Positions 12,620 to 23,858 of a stretch of DNA of 64,000 nt are shown here, one piece after another. Position numbers and translations under genes: made by a program. Source of the DNA: Flammula alnicola (Eukaryota > Basidiomycota > Agaricomycetes > Agaricales > Strophariaceae); the NCBI GenBank assembly GCA_015499995.1, contig JADNRV010000109.1:123137-187136 (forward strand). The letters are read 5' to 3'. The notes below the pieces were generated by a model. It searched no databases. It was not told the DNA's origin and saw nothing but the letters and a program-made list of their open reading frames with translations. Numbering within the stretch: the stretch's first letter is position 1; the number at the start of each line of letters is the position of its first letter.

Positions 12620-13260
12620 ATGGTCCGGTGGCCTCAGGCGGATGCCGGCTCCAACCTCACGTCTTCGCCGATTATGGACACCGTCGCTCGCACGACGTCT
12701 GAGCTCCAGCAAATCTGCACCCAGCAAATTTCTGAATCATTGGCCGGCCAGCAGATCGCAACCACCGCTTCGAAGCAGAGACGTGGGAAGCAAAGCATGC
12801 AGCCCGGTGCGTGCTTCACCATCTCTTCACACACAATCTTACCGCGTTATCAGGCCCATCCGCCAGTGATTATTCTGGAATCGAAGAGATCATGAACAGG
12901 CTTTCCGCACTGGAAGGGGAAAATGTTGGCCTGTTTACCGCGGTGAAAGAGAGGATTACTTTCCTGAAAGAGGAGAACACTGTCCGGAAAGCTGAAATCG
13001 CTGTCCTGAACCAGGCTTACCGCATTGGAAGAGGGGATAAAGGAAACAATGGAAACAGTTATTGGTGTATTTCTGCCTTTCTCTTATTTCCTGCTATTGG
13101 TCTCACATTCGCTTATAGGACCGAATCGCGATTAAAAAATCCGTCAACGTTTGGGTCCTGGGAATGGAAGTGTAAATCTGCAGGAGGCGCCATGGTAGGC
13201 TTCGCAAGGACTACACTCATCTCTGGGCAGGTTCAAGTCTCCCCTCGAATTACCCCCTAG
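12620..13260 (+). CDS. Putative small coiled-coil protein, possibly degenerate
   Basis: Function unknown. An ATG at 12620 opens a reading frame that continues across a convincing intron (donor GTGCGT after 12807, acceptor before GCCCATCC). It gives a Gln/Thr-rich N-terminus and then a heptad-like segment (IMNRLSALEGENVGLF, then ERITFLKEEN, then EIAVLNQAY). Beyond about 13020 the frame becomes ambiguous. Two different frames each give plausible continuations across an intron starting GTGTAT near 13060, and neither agrees cleanly with the coiled-coil frame. This looks like a recent one-base indel or a decaying gene. It lies between the two four-helix membrane protein genes. Confidence 0.35.
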
Positions 13261-13395
13261 TTTTCCTAATAATATACCAACGCTCCCAGTCTCCCATTTC
13301 TCCCTCTCTGTCTTCGAAGACAAGAACTTTAATACTCAGTTCATTGATGGCGTTGCCGCTTCTCGCTTTGATAACAGAAGGAACACTGCAGAGGG
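13245..13395 (-). repeat. Duplicated coding-like fragment, copy B
   Basis: Partner of 10960-11115. The shared DNA core includes CAGTTTTC/TAGTTTTC followed by an AATATACC motif, and a distal TTTGATAACAGA motif. Both copies lie in the flanks of the four-helix membrane protein genes. Confidence 0.5.
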
Positions 13396-13916
13396 AAGAT
13401 TAGATTAGATTAGGTTGTGGCTGTGCAATGCATTGTTGTGTGCCAACATGACGCGGCGCAGGGCAAAACTTGCTTGCAACGCCATCACTACTGCCATGGT
13501 CGCTTCCCTCGACTCCTTCGAGGCGTTTTTTTGCACCCGCGTCTCAGATTACACGACTCCAATAAAAGGCCATCCCAAAATATCCGGCGTGTACTTGCTC
13601 ACCTCGATTTGGGTTATCTGACCTCGAAGTTCCCATTTGTTCATCCCACGAACAAAAATAACTCGAAAACGGCGTTCTCATCTTTGTCAGTTCTGTATGT
13701 CACCACCTGTCCATTCCATCGAGGCTAATTCTATGTATAACTAAACCCTTCGATCCCGCAGTCCAAGCACACACGCAACGATGTTAAAACGCATCGTACG
13801 ACTTGTCTCCTGTGTTTATCCCCACCACACCGACCATATTCTTCATTCACCCTCTGGGAAATATTCCCACAGATTCTTCTACCTTCTCAATTCAGACCGC
13901 CGTAGTGTCTGGTACA

Positions 13917-15033
13917 ATGCGTCAAGGCGATGGCTTCGATTTGTCGCAAGTGTCATGGAAGGCGTTCAGCAAGGAGGCAATGTTCGACAGGCGGTGGTAT
14001 CTTCGTAGAGAGAGGCTAGGTAATTCGATCCTATCTTATTTTAATCATGGAGGGTTGACTCACGCGTGATACGTTTACCAGTCATCTATACCGTAAGGCT
14101 ACGTTCAAACCCTGAATTCCTGGAATTTGGCTAATATCTCAACATTTAGGCGACAATGCTGGTAGGGATGGCGGCCCAGGCGAGTCAATTCGTTTAATCC
14201 AACTATAGCCAACGCTGAAAACAATTACAATGTCTCCAATAGTGCGCGGCTACGTACTGCATGTTCAAATACAAATTCCTCCGAAACCACATCCAGGAAT
14301 TTAGCCTGCATGTGGCTCATGTACACGACAGCGACATTGAAGCGGCCACGATACTCGGCATGATTTTCCCGTGTTTTGTCACCCTGCTCTTCAACGCCGA
14401 GTATTTCCTTCTCTTATTCTGGCCAGCAAAAACATATCCGAAGTGGTACATCAACGCTAAGAAATGGACATTCGTTGGAATAACATTTGGAATGGTGGCG
14501 ACGGTTATCATCGGCACGGTGAGCCGTTACTCTTGTCATAAAATAGCAGATCTCATAGTTTAATACCTAGGTTATAGTGGCTAGGCGCTCCGCATCTATC
14601 ACTGGCGTCGATATGGCCACGGCTCAACAGCTAACAACCCTGTACTTTCGCCCGCCATTAAGTCCGTATTTTACATTTCGAATCTATTCACTATCTAATG
14701 TTACTGAACAGAGTATAATTCGTGGCCACAGAACATCGCATGGCTTGTTTTGCTCTGGATTGCTGTTGCTCTGAATGTAGCAAGGTGGGTGACGACTCGT
14801 GTTAATTTCTGCGTTGCGCGCTATATTTTCATTACTCATCAGTTCGCTCGTTTCACAGCACCATTCTGATGCTGCTCACTATTAATCACGACGCGAAGAT
14901 ACCCACAAGGAATAGCATCTCTACCAGCCATTCAGATGTGGCCGATGATACCCAGATGGGTAGCACTGAGATCATTGCTGTGGAAGACGAAAAATCCTTG
15001 TCAGTAATGCCACCAGGCAAAAGTTTGGTCTAG
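13917..15033 (+). CDS. Four-helix membrane protein, paralog 2
   Basis: Function unknown; 252 residues and four predicted helices. Exons: 13917-14019, 14082-14092, 14150-14179, 14243-14518, 14571-14661, 14712-14784 and 14859-15033. The first six match paralog 1 in length (103, 11, 30, 276, 91 and 73 bp). Shared landmarks are MFDRRW, a helix leading into FLLLFWPAKTYPKWYINAKK, ASITGVDMATAQQ followed by LYFRPP, and WPQNIAWLVLLW. The hydrophilic tail is shorter and unrelated in detail (ends PPGKSLV). The third intron (14180-14242) begins GCGAGT, a GC-AG intron absent from paralog 1, which has GTAAGT there. Gene order and orientation suggest an old tandem duplication. Confidence 0.8.
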
Positions 15034-15254
15034 GTGAGGATTAAATGTTACGCTTGGTAGTTTTTGAGTACTCAGTCGAATTCAATTTTCAGGCTGGTAA
15101 CGGCTTGTAACTTGTTTGTACCAAGTTTGTACTTGTGTTGGACTTTTTAATTTTTGTTCATAATCACGATTCATCGATTGTACATCGACCCTCTGCCTGT
15201 GTTCGACTCTATTCGCCATTAGTGCCACCACCCTGCCTTTCTTTGATCTCTGCG

Positions 15255-17030
15255 ATGTTGCACTATTTCAACGACTTGGAAGAATCTGAAGAAAAAGTAG
15301 CCATGGATCTCTTCCCGTTCGCCTCCCATTTAGCGAGTGGCGACATCCTTTCCGAAGACGAGAGGAGCAAAGTTCGGTCATTCGTTTCCGACTCAAGTGC
15401 GGAATTGGAAGCCACGGAGGCTCATATATTGAATTTGGAGAACGAAGTGGAAATGGCAATACGGAAATACCAGGGGATCGCGCTTCGACTGGATGCTGGT
15501 AAATCCCTGCTTGCCCCTGTACGAGATCTTCCCGACGATATCCTACGTGAAATCTTCCAGCAGTCGCTTCCAACAGACCATAACGCACTTCTAAAGATCA
15601 ACAGTCCACCCCTCTCGCTCACTCGAACGTGCCGGCGCTGGCGCGAGGTGGCCCTAACAACGCCGCGAATCTGGAGGTCCATTCACATCCCTGTCATCAG
15701 GGAATTTGAGGACGACGGATCGGTCAGTGATAATGACGACCCCCAAGCTGATGCCTACGCACTCCAAAGGATTCAACAAAAATCCGCCGCAGTTCAGGAG
15801 TGGCTCAAACGAGCCGGTGTTGTCCCACTCGACATCTCCATCAGCCGCGATCGAGACAGCTTTGTTCATCACTCTGACTGGAAACAATACTTCGATATAT
15901 ACATCGGTATCATCAGCCAATTCACCTCTCAATGGAGGGCCATCTTCATTTCTGCGCCGTACGACTGTCTCGAAAGTCTTGCGAAGTTGACTGCGCTTGA
16001 TCTTCCGAGTCTGGAATCATTGGCCCTCTCTTTCGGAGGGGATGGGTCCAGATGGCCGGTGGGCCCGGAGGCAAATTTCAACGAATGTTGGTCCAAATCT
16101 CAGATATTCCAAGCCGAAAATCTTCGCAAACTCTCTTTAACACAATCTCGCGCCGATGTAACGAAATTTAACATTAATTGGGCTCGTTTAACACACTTGT
16201 CAATCCAAACTACCTTAGGAAGTTACGAACCGCCTATCAGGGCAGACAAAGCGGCTACCATTCTCCGGACCTGTAGCTTATTGGTTCAATGCCGACTCGA
16301 AGTCGGAGGTCAAGATGAACCGGATTTTTCGACCGTACCAATCGTACTTCCTCGTCTTCGAACATTGTCAATTGTTGAATTGCGCAACACGTCACCTTTG
16401 ATGGAAATCCTCGAGGTCCCAGCCATTCAAGTGCTCGAATTCCATAGCACTGTGTTCGGTGCCGACGATGTCCTTCTTCGTTTTCTCTCTCGAATAACGC
16501 GCAATATTCGTTCTCTAATCATCGACTCCGGCATATTTTCTCCCTCCTCCTTTGTTGCTTGCCTTCGAAGCTGTCCCCGCTTGAAATCTCTTTCGATAAA
16601 GTATAGGCGCAGCTATCCCGGCCATCACGACGCTTACTTTGCTGAGAAGGGATTCGAAATGGACAACAAAATTTTACGACTTTTCACGGGAGACCGGGAC
16701 TCTGCGGAGGGTGATGTCGGCCACGAAACAGAAACAGAAATTCCTCTCTGTCCCGAACTAGAGGAATTCATATGCCGAACCAATGTGCGTTACTCTGACC
16801 AGACTTTCCTGGAATTTGTCACACGCAAACAAAATGGCAAAATTCCAGGAATTGCCAAACTTCGGAACGTGATTGCGCCAGTTCGAACGCATGAATGGCA
16901 ATTCATCGGTAACGATGGTTTCAAAACATTCAAGGAGGATGGAATGACATACGAACTCTTGTATGTCCCCCGACTGTGGAGAAAAGGGTTTGAAGCTTCG
17001 GGAGGCCTTGAAGATGCCATCTTCATCTAA
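15255..17030 (+). CDS. F-box protein with LRR-like C-terminal region
   Basis: A 591-residue single-exon protein. Fungal proteins of this type are thought to be substrate receptors of SCF ubiquitin ligases, binding Skp1 through the F-box; the target is unknown. A coiled-coil-like stretch at residues ~46-85 leads into the F-box at ~87-145 (LPDDILREIFQQSLP, then LSLTRTCRRWREVAL and PRIWRSIHI). The rest shows repeated Leu-rich segments of the degenerate LRR kind usual in Agaricomycete F-box proteins. The ATG at 15255 (MLHYFNDLEE) is preferred to the in-frame codon at 15135, because the extra 40 residues look like translated 5' UTR with pyrimidine-rich sequence. Confidence 0.88.
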   Translation: MLHYFNDLEESEEKVAMDLFPFASHLASGDILSEDERSKVRSFVSDSSAELEATEAHILNLENEVEMAIRKYQGIALRLDAGKSLLAPVRDLPDDILREIFQQSLPTDHNALLKINSPPLSLTRTCRRWREVALTTPRIWRSIHIPVIREFEDDGSVSDNDDPQADAYALQRIQQKSAAVQEWLKRAGVVPLDISISRDRDSFVHHSDWKQYFDIYIGIISQFTSQWRAIFISAPYDCLESLAKLTALDLPSLESLALSFGGDGSRWPVGPEANFNECWSKSQIFQAENLRKLSLTQSRADVTKFNINWARLTHLSIQTTLGSYEPPIRADKAATILRTCSLLVQCRLEVGGQDEPDFSTVPIVLPRLRTLSIVELRNTSPLMEILEVPAIQVLEFHSTVFGADDVLLRFLSRITRNIRSLIIDSGIFSPSSFVACLRSCPRLKSLSIKYRRSYPGHHDAYFAEKGFEMDNKILRLFTGDRDSAEGDVGHETETEIPLCPELEEFICRTNVRYSDQTFLEFVTRKQNGKIPGIAKLRNVIAPVRTHEWQFIGNDGFKTFKEDGMTYELLYVPRLWRKGFEASGGLEDAIFI

Positions 17031-17584
17031 CCATCAGTGTAAATTAGTATGCGTGTTTTTCGTCAGATATATTCGATACTTGTCAATCTCATTTGCTTCC
17101 TTGTTCGCTCTCAATTTGTATTGATTTATATAGAAATATTCTCGTAGAAACATTGGTGTGGGAGCTTCTTAATACCTTCAAGCACCTCCTTTATGGCACT
17201 TGAACGATTAACAAATTCAGGCGACACACTAGTGCAACGTTTCCGTTGAACATCTAAGGAGAGGAAGCGTGATACAGTGTTGACGCCAGGGGAAACTCAG
17301 GTTATTTTAAAAATGAAGTGATCTTCAGCTCGATTATGATCATTGTTGAAGTGCTAAAGCGCTGACGGCTAACAGTTGTCCATGACGACCACTGCCAGCT
17401 CCGTCGAATAGCGACTAGTAGTATCGCATGGATGGTCAAGCTCAGATTGAAGAGGCGATATAAGATCCTTATGATCAAGATCAAGCCTTGAGAGTATCTG
17501 AAACGTAGCATGGAGCTCGTATTTTGACACAAAGACAGACGTCCATAGATTTAATTTGTATGGGCTGCCACCGCTAGGACTCTC
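17031..17584. other. Convergent intergenic region
   Basis: The 3' flanks of the F-box gene (plus) and the MYND gene (minus). The minus-strand ORF at 17302-17532 has no domain. Nothing else seen. Confidence 0.6.
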
Positions 17585-18772
17585 TCAGGCCAGAAAAATG
17601 CGCTGCAGATATTCCTGGTCGCACTTTCTCAAATTCTTGCGCAATTTCAGGGTATCTTCCGTGTCCTCTTCGATAAACTTGTTGATTATGCTACCAAAAG
17701 GAAATTGTTTATAAGTAAATGGAGAGTTGAAAGGCGACGAGAAACCTACCCTCGTGCCGATTCATACGTCCACGGCGTCGGAGGCGCTGGCACTGATGGA
17801 GGAAGTACTCCACTTGTCGTCGGTGTCCCACTCCGCGCCGTCTGAAAAGCATCCTTCGTAATCTCCACCGCAACACAAATCTGGTCCGTATCATAGCCAA
17901 ACGCCACGAGCACGACGGGGTTCGTCTTCCTCCCCGCCGCGTCCGCCTCCTTCCTGGCCTGCCTCCAAAGCCTCAGCGCCATCGTGTCACCCGAGCGCGG
18001 CCTCGTCATATTCTCCTTGCTCCCCACGGAGAGGCGCATTGGAGGCTCCCGCGGGTTGATCCCGATATGCAGACGCCCAGGGATCGCGCTCCCCGGCGTC
18101 TTTTCCGCGTCGATGTTGTAAAGACCCAAGGCTAGAGGCGGTATGTGTTTCTCCCAGAGGGGGTAGAGGTGGAGGTGCACGGTCTCGACTTGACATTCAT
18201 ACGGTGCGGGCTTGGCTAGCAGGCCGAGGCGGAAGATAAGCAGGACGCGGAGGTAGTGCAGGAGGAAAGGAGACTGGTAGACGTTTCGCCCAAGTTCCTC
18301 GAGCTCCATCGCCTTTTGGAGTGTGAGGCATTCGACTTTGTGTTTTGGCCTGGATGTAGAATACGAATTCCAGGACAATTATTAACTCTTCTCTTTTGGG
18401 GTACATGATATATGACAAAGGGACTTACCAATATGCCTTCGCGCACTGAACAGAGTCAGAACATACGATTAGAAACAATGCAAAACCAGTGACGATGAGG
18501 ATTTATAGACTCACTTCCTTCGAACAAAAGGCAGTTGTCCAGCACTAGAAATAAATAACTTTGGTTACCACCATGATGCCAAACTAAAGAAAACCGATAT
18601 GTACCCCACGACATCTCATCATCTTCACGCCTTCAACACCATCGCGCTTGGAACAGTTCTCGCATGTTAGGGCGGGCACCGTCTTGATGTGTTTCCTATA
18701 ACTCCCTTCATCGAGGGTATATACGCCCTCAACTGGCTCATAGTCTACGTCGACGGTATTGGGTTTGTCCAT
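17585..18772 (-). CDS. MYND-type zinc finger protein
   Basis: A 306-residue protein with an N-terminal MYND zinc finger, a module that usually mediates protein-protein contacts (for example with proline-rich partners). The ligands are split over four exons: C37, C40, C54, C57, C63, C67, H74 and C78, the full C-C-C-C-C-C-H-C set with classic MYND spacing (FCSKEC, then YWPKHKVEC). Exons on the minus strand: 18772-18605, 18544-18515 (30 bp), 18445-18429 (17 bp), 18349-17750 and 17690-17585, all in phase. The remaining ~225 residues match no domain I recognise. The finger appears only after splicing: the unspliced ORFs break inside it, so a one-ORF annotation would miss it. Confidence 0.85.
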
Positions 18773-19722
18773 GACCAGAAGCTCGGCTAAATATCTTGAG
18801 GGGTTGTGGACTCCAGGGGGAAAGGGTCAAGGATGAGTAGCTGGCTTGTTGCGAAAAATTTAGTTTGCCACACGCGGTATGATCTGATCTTTGTATGGCG
18901 CTCCAAAAAAGAGAAAACAAATGACGACATATATAGCGGTGTCTGAGTTTGCCTGCCAAATCACATCGCAAACGCAAAACGCAATGCTTGCGTTTTGCGA
19001 AAAACTTGGGAGGGTTGAAGCACTGAAAGTAGACATATCAGAATGGAGGAGATCGACAGAAGAATAGTATACCGCGTTGCATTAGTGGAAGGGTCGAAAA
19101 CTCCTACGCAGTGGTTACTGTGAGACGCGACGTATAGGCGGCGATGACAGCGGATGGATAAGCCAGATGCACAATCGCAGAGGGTCAAATGTTGGTATTG
19201 AAGATCTGATAAGTCGATCACGACAAAAAGTCCAAGTCCAGGGCGAAAGGTACAGTTCAACGGCATTAGTTTCTACATTCCACAACCTCGGAGTCAAAGG
19301 TCAGTTGTACAACAGCAAGTGATAAGCAGTACAGTAAATCGATGATGGTACGAACGACAGTAAGTAGAGCATCAACGTCGTTCAAAGGTATCAACGAAAG
19401 GATAGACAGAGCAAGTTGGAAAGAGCGAAGAGGAAAATAAATACGAGAGCAAGGAAAAGAACAAGGACATCAACGGACAATACAATAAGGATAGCCATAA
19501 TCGAGCAGCGCACTGGACTGAAAGACAGACCGCATTAAGGCTGGAGGAAGGAGATTCGCATATGGACGTGGGCGCTGGGGTGTCAAAGGAAGACGCCTCA
19601 AGGCTATGTTCCGAAAATATGCGAGGGTCATCCATGGGTATCTACGATCTCCGATATTAGCCCGCCCGCTGTCACATACCATACACAGGATGAACGTACA
19701 TACCTGACAGGCATATCGATGT
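18773..19722. other. Intergenic region with palindrome
   Basis: Region between the MYND gene start and the HMG-box gene stop. Minus-strand ORFs at 18738-18977 and 18961-19266 have no recognisable domain. A perfect 11-bp inverted repeat lies at 18974-18998. Confidence 0.55.
18974..18998. promoter_or_regulatory. Perfect palindrome upstream of MYND gene
   Basis: GCAAAACGCAA (18974-18984), three loop bases, then the exact reverse complement (18988-18998). It lies about 200 bp upstream of the MYND gene start. The symmetric arrangement is compatible with a dimeric transcription-factor site, but no factor can be named. Confidence 0.35.
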
Positions 19723-20362
19723 TCAATCTTCTTCGTCGTCGTCGTTAACATCTTCCTCGGCGGCATCGCTGCTCTCCTCTTTCGCAGCCTTCTTGGCCGT
19801 CTTGCGGGACGCTTTGGGTTTGGATGCCTTGGGCGCCTTGGGCTCTTTAGGCTCCTTCGGCGCTTTAGGTTTACGCGCCTTGGTTTCTTGGCCGCGATTG
19901 GGGTTCTCGGGAGCGTCTTTCCACATAGCCGCAATCTGTGGCGGAACGCAAGTGCGATCAGTATCGAGGCGATGGACAGATAGAATGGGTACCGAGAAGT
20001 GCTTACATGCGACATGGCCTCCTTTGCCCGACCAGGGTTCTCCTCGTTCCACTTCTTCATGTGCTCTTTGCAGAAGATCTGGTAGGCGGTTGGCTCCCGC
20101 TTGGGCTTCTCCTCACCATCGACTTTATCTGCGGGTAGATAGTATTAGTATTGAATAAAAGTGCGATGCGCATGATAAAAAAGAGGATTGAAAGAGCGCA
20201 TATATTCAACGATTGTTGCATAGTTCAACTCACCAGCCTTCTTGGTTCGCGTCCTGGCGTTCGCCGTCTTAGTCGCCGCCTTGGTCTTCGTTTCTACGTT
20301 GCGATGAGTACATTATCGAGAACAAAAGAACGGAAAGGAGTACCGGTAGCAACCTTTGCCAT
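19723..20362 (-). CDS. Small HMG-box-like nuclear protein
   Basis: A 137-residue basic/acidic protein, probably a non-sequence-specific DNA-bending chromatin protein. Exons: 20362-20344, 20293-20234, 20128-20007 and 19935-19723; phases agree. The N-terminal ~34 residues are Lys/Thr/Ala-rich. Residues ~35-85 resemble an HMG box or the related YABBY-type box: REPTAYQIFCKEHMKKWNEE, then NPGRAKEAMSHIAAMWKDAP. Next comes a Lys-Pro-Ala repeat region of the PKAPKEPKEPK type, then a short acidic tail (DDDEED). The acidic tail after a basic box is typical of HMGB proteins. The second intron interrupts the box; reading through it gives a spurious 196-residue ORF. Confidence 0.8.
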
Positions 20363-20730
20363 TTCTTGGAGAGGGAGGGAGTGGTAGTTTGAGAGAGAGA
20401 AAGATCTGACAGCGAAACAGACAAGCTGGATTTGAAAAATAACGCGAAAACGCGTTTGTTGAATATCAGCACGTGATGGCCAACGTTATGGTCCGTGCGT
20501 GTGGCACTCTTGCACTGCCTGACATATAATTTTAAAACCTCCGATCTGTCCAGAATAGAGCTTGGCATTCTTGGGCTCGCAGACTACCGTTTTTGGGAGT
20601 CTCAAATAAGATTCAAATAAGATAATGACTTTCACCTGAACGACCCTAATTTCTTGTACTTTCCCCCCTTCGTCGACGCCTTCAACATTTCTGCCTTTCC
20701 TTTCTTCTAATACCCCTCTTGTTGACTGGC

Positions 20731-22085
20731 ATGTCGCCCGCCGCTCTTTCTCGTTTTGTCTCCCTCGCCGTCGCCGCCGCCGTCGTGGTTGCTCAGCAAT
20801 CGACCTTCCCCGCCACACCGCTGGCATCAAAACATTTCGCCTATCCCTCTGGAATCGTATGTACCAGGCTACGCGGTATATTTGGTGTCCTCGCTCAACC
20901 CGTTCTTCGCTGTGTAGCCCTTCAAAGTCGATACCGACACGAACCTCATCCGCGGTACTCAAACCGGATACAACATCTGTAACTCGACCACCGAGAACCA
21001 ACAGTCGCTTTGCCAGACTTCTATCTTCAACGGTCTCGATGGTAAAGCTTTTTTGCGGTCCGTTTTCGGCGTAAGCGCCCAACTATTGGATTTTTTATAT
21101 AGATTTCTGCGTGTGGGCTCCCAGCAAACCCGGTCAGACCGTCGCCGATGTCGAAGGCGAGATGATTGCCTGGTGCAGCAAGCCGGGTCATGGAACCCGT
21201 CTCATTCCTAACGGCGCTCTCACTGGTCTTCAATACCTCAGGACTCCTGACTATATCCAAGTCGTCGGTTTCATTGACCAGACCAAGATTAACATGGCCA
21301 CCGGTGACTTTGGTGGTGAGATGGACCCACACGGTGCCGATCTCGTACGTTATTCTTCCATTGCCCCGTCCTAGGATTTTATTATTGATTTTGATTTTGA
21401 ATTATAGCGTGGTAACCCTATGGGTGGTATCTTGTTCTCGAATGCGTGGACGGGATCTTACGTCCAGGTCATCGAGTGGACAAAGTGAATTATTGTGTTC
21501 ACAATATCTGGAACATGTCAATTAAACGTCTTGTTCTTCAGCTTCATGGGTGGCAACGCATTCTGCTTGAAGGCCTGTGACCCTGCGGGCGCCAACGCTG
21601 CCAACTACTGCCAGCACATCTACGATCGCATTGGCTGCGCCTACAACGCGCCTAACGCCGCCCAGGACAAGATCTTCGAATCATGCGACGCCGAGAACGC
21701 TGATTTCCCCGGAATTTACACCACCAACGGACAGGTCGTCACCTACAAGCAACCTGCCGAGTCCCTGGGTGCTATCACTACCATGCCCTACACCGCCCGC
21801 ATTCCCTCGTCCTCGAACTGCAAGACCTTCAGCAGCGCCGCCCTTCTCGCCAGCTTGTCAACTGTCTCAGCCGCTGTCACGACGACCGCCTCTATCACTG
21901 GTCCTACAGGTTCGGGTCTTTTTACATCGGGTCTTACTACCACCAAGGCCACTAGCGCCGGAGCCTCTGCCACCGGCTCTGCTAAGCCCAGCGCGTCGTC
22001 ATCTGCCAGCAGCGACGGTACTGCACTCGCCATCTCGGGTGTCTCATTACTCGGCGTTGTCTTCTCTGCTCTCTTCCTCTCATGA
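20731..22085 (+). CDS. Macrofage activating glycoprotein-like secreted GPI protein, copy 1
   Basis: A 370-residue cell-surface glycoprotein of the basidiomycete group commonly annotated 'macrofage activating glycoprotein'; the biochemical function is unknown. Exons: 20731-20856, 20918-21041, 21103-21344, 21408-21484 and 21542-22085. Visible parts: an N-terminal signal peptide (Ala/Val-rich, ending near VVVAQQ), then a conserved Cys-rich core with GYNICNSTTENQQSLCQ, DFCVWAP, AWCSKPGHGTR, TPDYIQVVGF, GGEMDPHGADL, AFCLKACDP and YCQHIYDRIGCAYNAPNAAQ. The C-terminus is Ser/Thr/Ala-rich and ends in a hydrophobic stretch (VSLLGVVFSALFLS), as in GPI-anchor signals. All intron positions and phases match the paralog at 55344-56749. 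The ATG at 20731 is the first one preceding the signal peptide. Confidence 0.88.
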
Positions 22086-22604
22086 GGTGCCTGCGGCGGC
22101 GTCGATTTACGCCCTGCTTAACACATGCGCCACTGGTTGTCGCTAATTCACTGTTGCTAATTCACGCCTGTGATGACAAGTATCTGCCACCTATTCTTAC
22201 TATCGACTTTAACGGCCTTCTATACCCCTTATCTACACTAGCCATTGCTGCAATACATATACTGTACATATCCTATCCTCTCTGTCTCTGCCCATAGTTG
22301 GGGAGAAAGTTGGATTTTAACTGCCTGCGTTTATTCTCTCATGTTCGGTTGCAACATCCGAATGAGCTTGGCAATGGGCGCTCTTTTCGGGCTCTTGGTT
22401 GAGACTCGTCATTCGCTTGGGCGGCGGAATATTCTCATGCATTCAACCTTCCTCCATGCACGACATGCCTTGGGCCCGCCGATCACAGTAAGCACCTTTT
22501 CGACATCTACTATTTTCCTTTATGTATTTCCGAGTCCGAAGACACCTTCAACAGGTCAGACCTTGAGGCGATAATGAGCTCCCAACGTATCGCATCTGAT
22601 TGAG
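22086..22604. other. Intergenic region
   Basis: No gene seen. A ~170-bp part (about 22396-22560) is partly repeated at 23869-24030, sharing GGCGGCRGAATATTCTCATG and a downstream TCTACT.TTTTCC.TTATG pattern. Confidence 0.5.
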
Positions 22605-23858
22605 GGGCACCGTGATGCGAGAACCCAACCTCTAGGCAGTTGGAAACGGGGTAGCCGCAGGGTAGCCGCAATAACAACAGAAAAGAAAGACAATCGAAGC
22701 GTCGTTCACAACTCGGACCCTCGTCGAAGTTTTGGGTGAAACGATTCCAGGGTACCGCGTTTCCTTCAATTACTTGCGCATCGAAGTTGAGTCGACCTAC
22801 CTCCCAAGTATTCAACGCATTTCACCTGATTCAGGTGTCTCAGCTTGACCTTGGCACCTATGTGCCTCTGCCAATGCACTTCGGGGTCAGGGCGTCGAGG
22901 ATCGTCGTGAATTATGTCTAAGCAGTAAGATCTTGTGATTCCTGTCACCAAAAATCCAGGTTATAAGCTGAACGTTATCCAAACGAAATCCTAAGCCTCG
23001 CTTCCTCTGCACAACTTTCATCACATCATCGTCATCATGCGTGTTTCCTTCATCGTACTCACCATCCTCGGCGTTATCGCCTCTTCATCTGCCATCGCGC
23101 TCGAGTCTCGCAACGGCGGCAACCCTCGTAACATGTTTCTCATAGGCTCTGTTGTCATGTGCTGATCTTATCCTTTATCACACCGCAGAATGCTGCGACG
23201 ATTGTTTCGACTGTGATGACAACGACAACTTCGGTTGCAAGTCGCGTGACGACTTCGAATGCCTTTGCAAAAATAATGACTGGTGCGACGGCATGGAGAA
23301 GTGCTTCCGGGATAAGTGCGACAACGACGACGACTTTAAGCATGGCAAAAAGCGCGTCGACGATATTTGCGAGAAGGTAAGCTCATTCATCTTTTTCCAT
23401 CGTCCTTGTTTTCATTAGAACTTGTCGTTCAGCATCGTGGTTGGTGAATCATCGAGTTGCAGGATGCGCGAGGTCTCAGGTATCACACTTGAAATTGACA
23501 CTCCTATAGCTACATCAGCGAAAAAGCAGCTACTTTGATTTTGACTTTTTGTACTTCGACTTTCCGGCTTGAATGTTGGACACTTGTTACCTTGAATGTT
23601 TACTTTGATTTTCTGCGCTTTGACTTGTTGCCTGACATTTGGTTATTCTTTTGAAGTCCAAGTGAATTTGAGATAGTTTTCGAGAACCTATGGTCTTATC
23701 ACCAAAGTACGATTTTGTACATATGCAGTGCACTTGGAGATAACGCTCTGAAGATGCGATGCGATGTGATTACCAGCAGGCGGTCAAGATGATCACATTA
23801 TGGCGGTACCGCGGGTGGCAATATAAATACGACCTCTTTTCGTAACAAGCCACACAAT
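22605..23858 (+). repeat. CFEM-gene duplication unit, copy 1
   Basis: About 1.25 kb of sequence, including promoter, both introns and 3' flank, is shared with 34595-36085 and 51687-53072, all in the same orientation. The 5' landmark is an AACCCAACCTCTAGG-like motif and GAAAAGAAAGACAATCGAAG; the 3' landmark is a TACGACCTCTTTT motif. It is the most diverged of the three and lacks the ~300 extra upstream bp shared by copies 2 and 3. Confidence 0.85.
23037..23492 (+). CDS. CFEM-like small secreted cysteine-rich protein, copy 1
   Basis: About 102 residues. The signal peptide MRVSFIVLTILGVIASSSAI is followed by a mature region with the Cys pattern CC-x2-C-x2-C...GC...DDFECLC...C...C-x4-C...C. This resembles a CFEM domain, a fungal surface/secreted module that in some members binds heme or acts at the host interface. 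Exons 23037-23127 and 23189-23376 are secure. The last exon is not: acceptor before 23463 gives a short DARGLRYHT tail, and acceptor before 23419 gives a 39-residue tail ending at 23538. The first matches the exon that in copy 3 encodes an extra Cys pair; both of those Cys are lost here. The core is highly acidic (Asp-rich). Confidence 0.72.

Noticed and set aside
13228..13260. tRNA T-arm-like GGTTCAAGTC
   Set aside because: No acceptor, D-arm or anticodon arm can be folded around it.
19470..20060. 196-aa ORF containing part of the HMG box
   Set aside because: It reads through an intron of the HMG-box gene; after the box the sequence is intron and wrong-frame exon.
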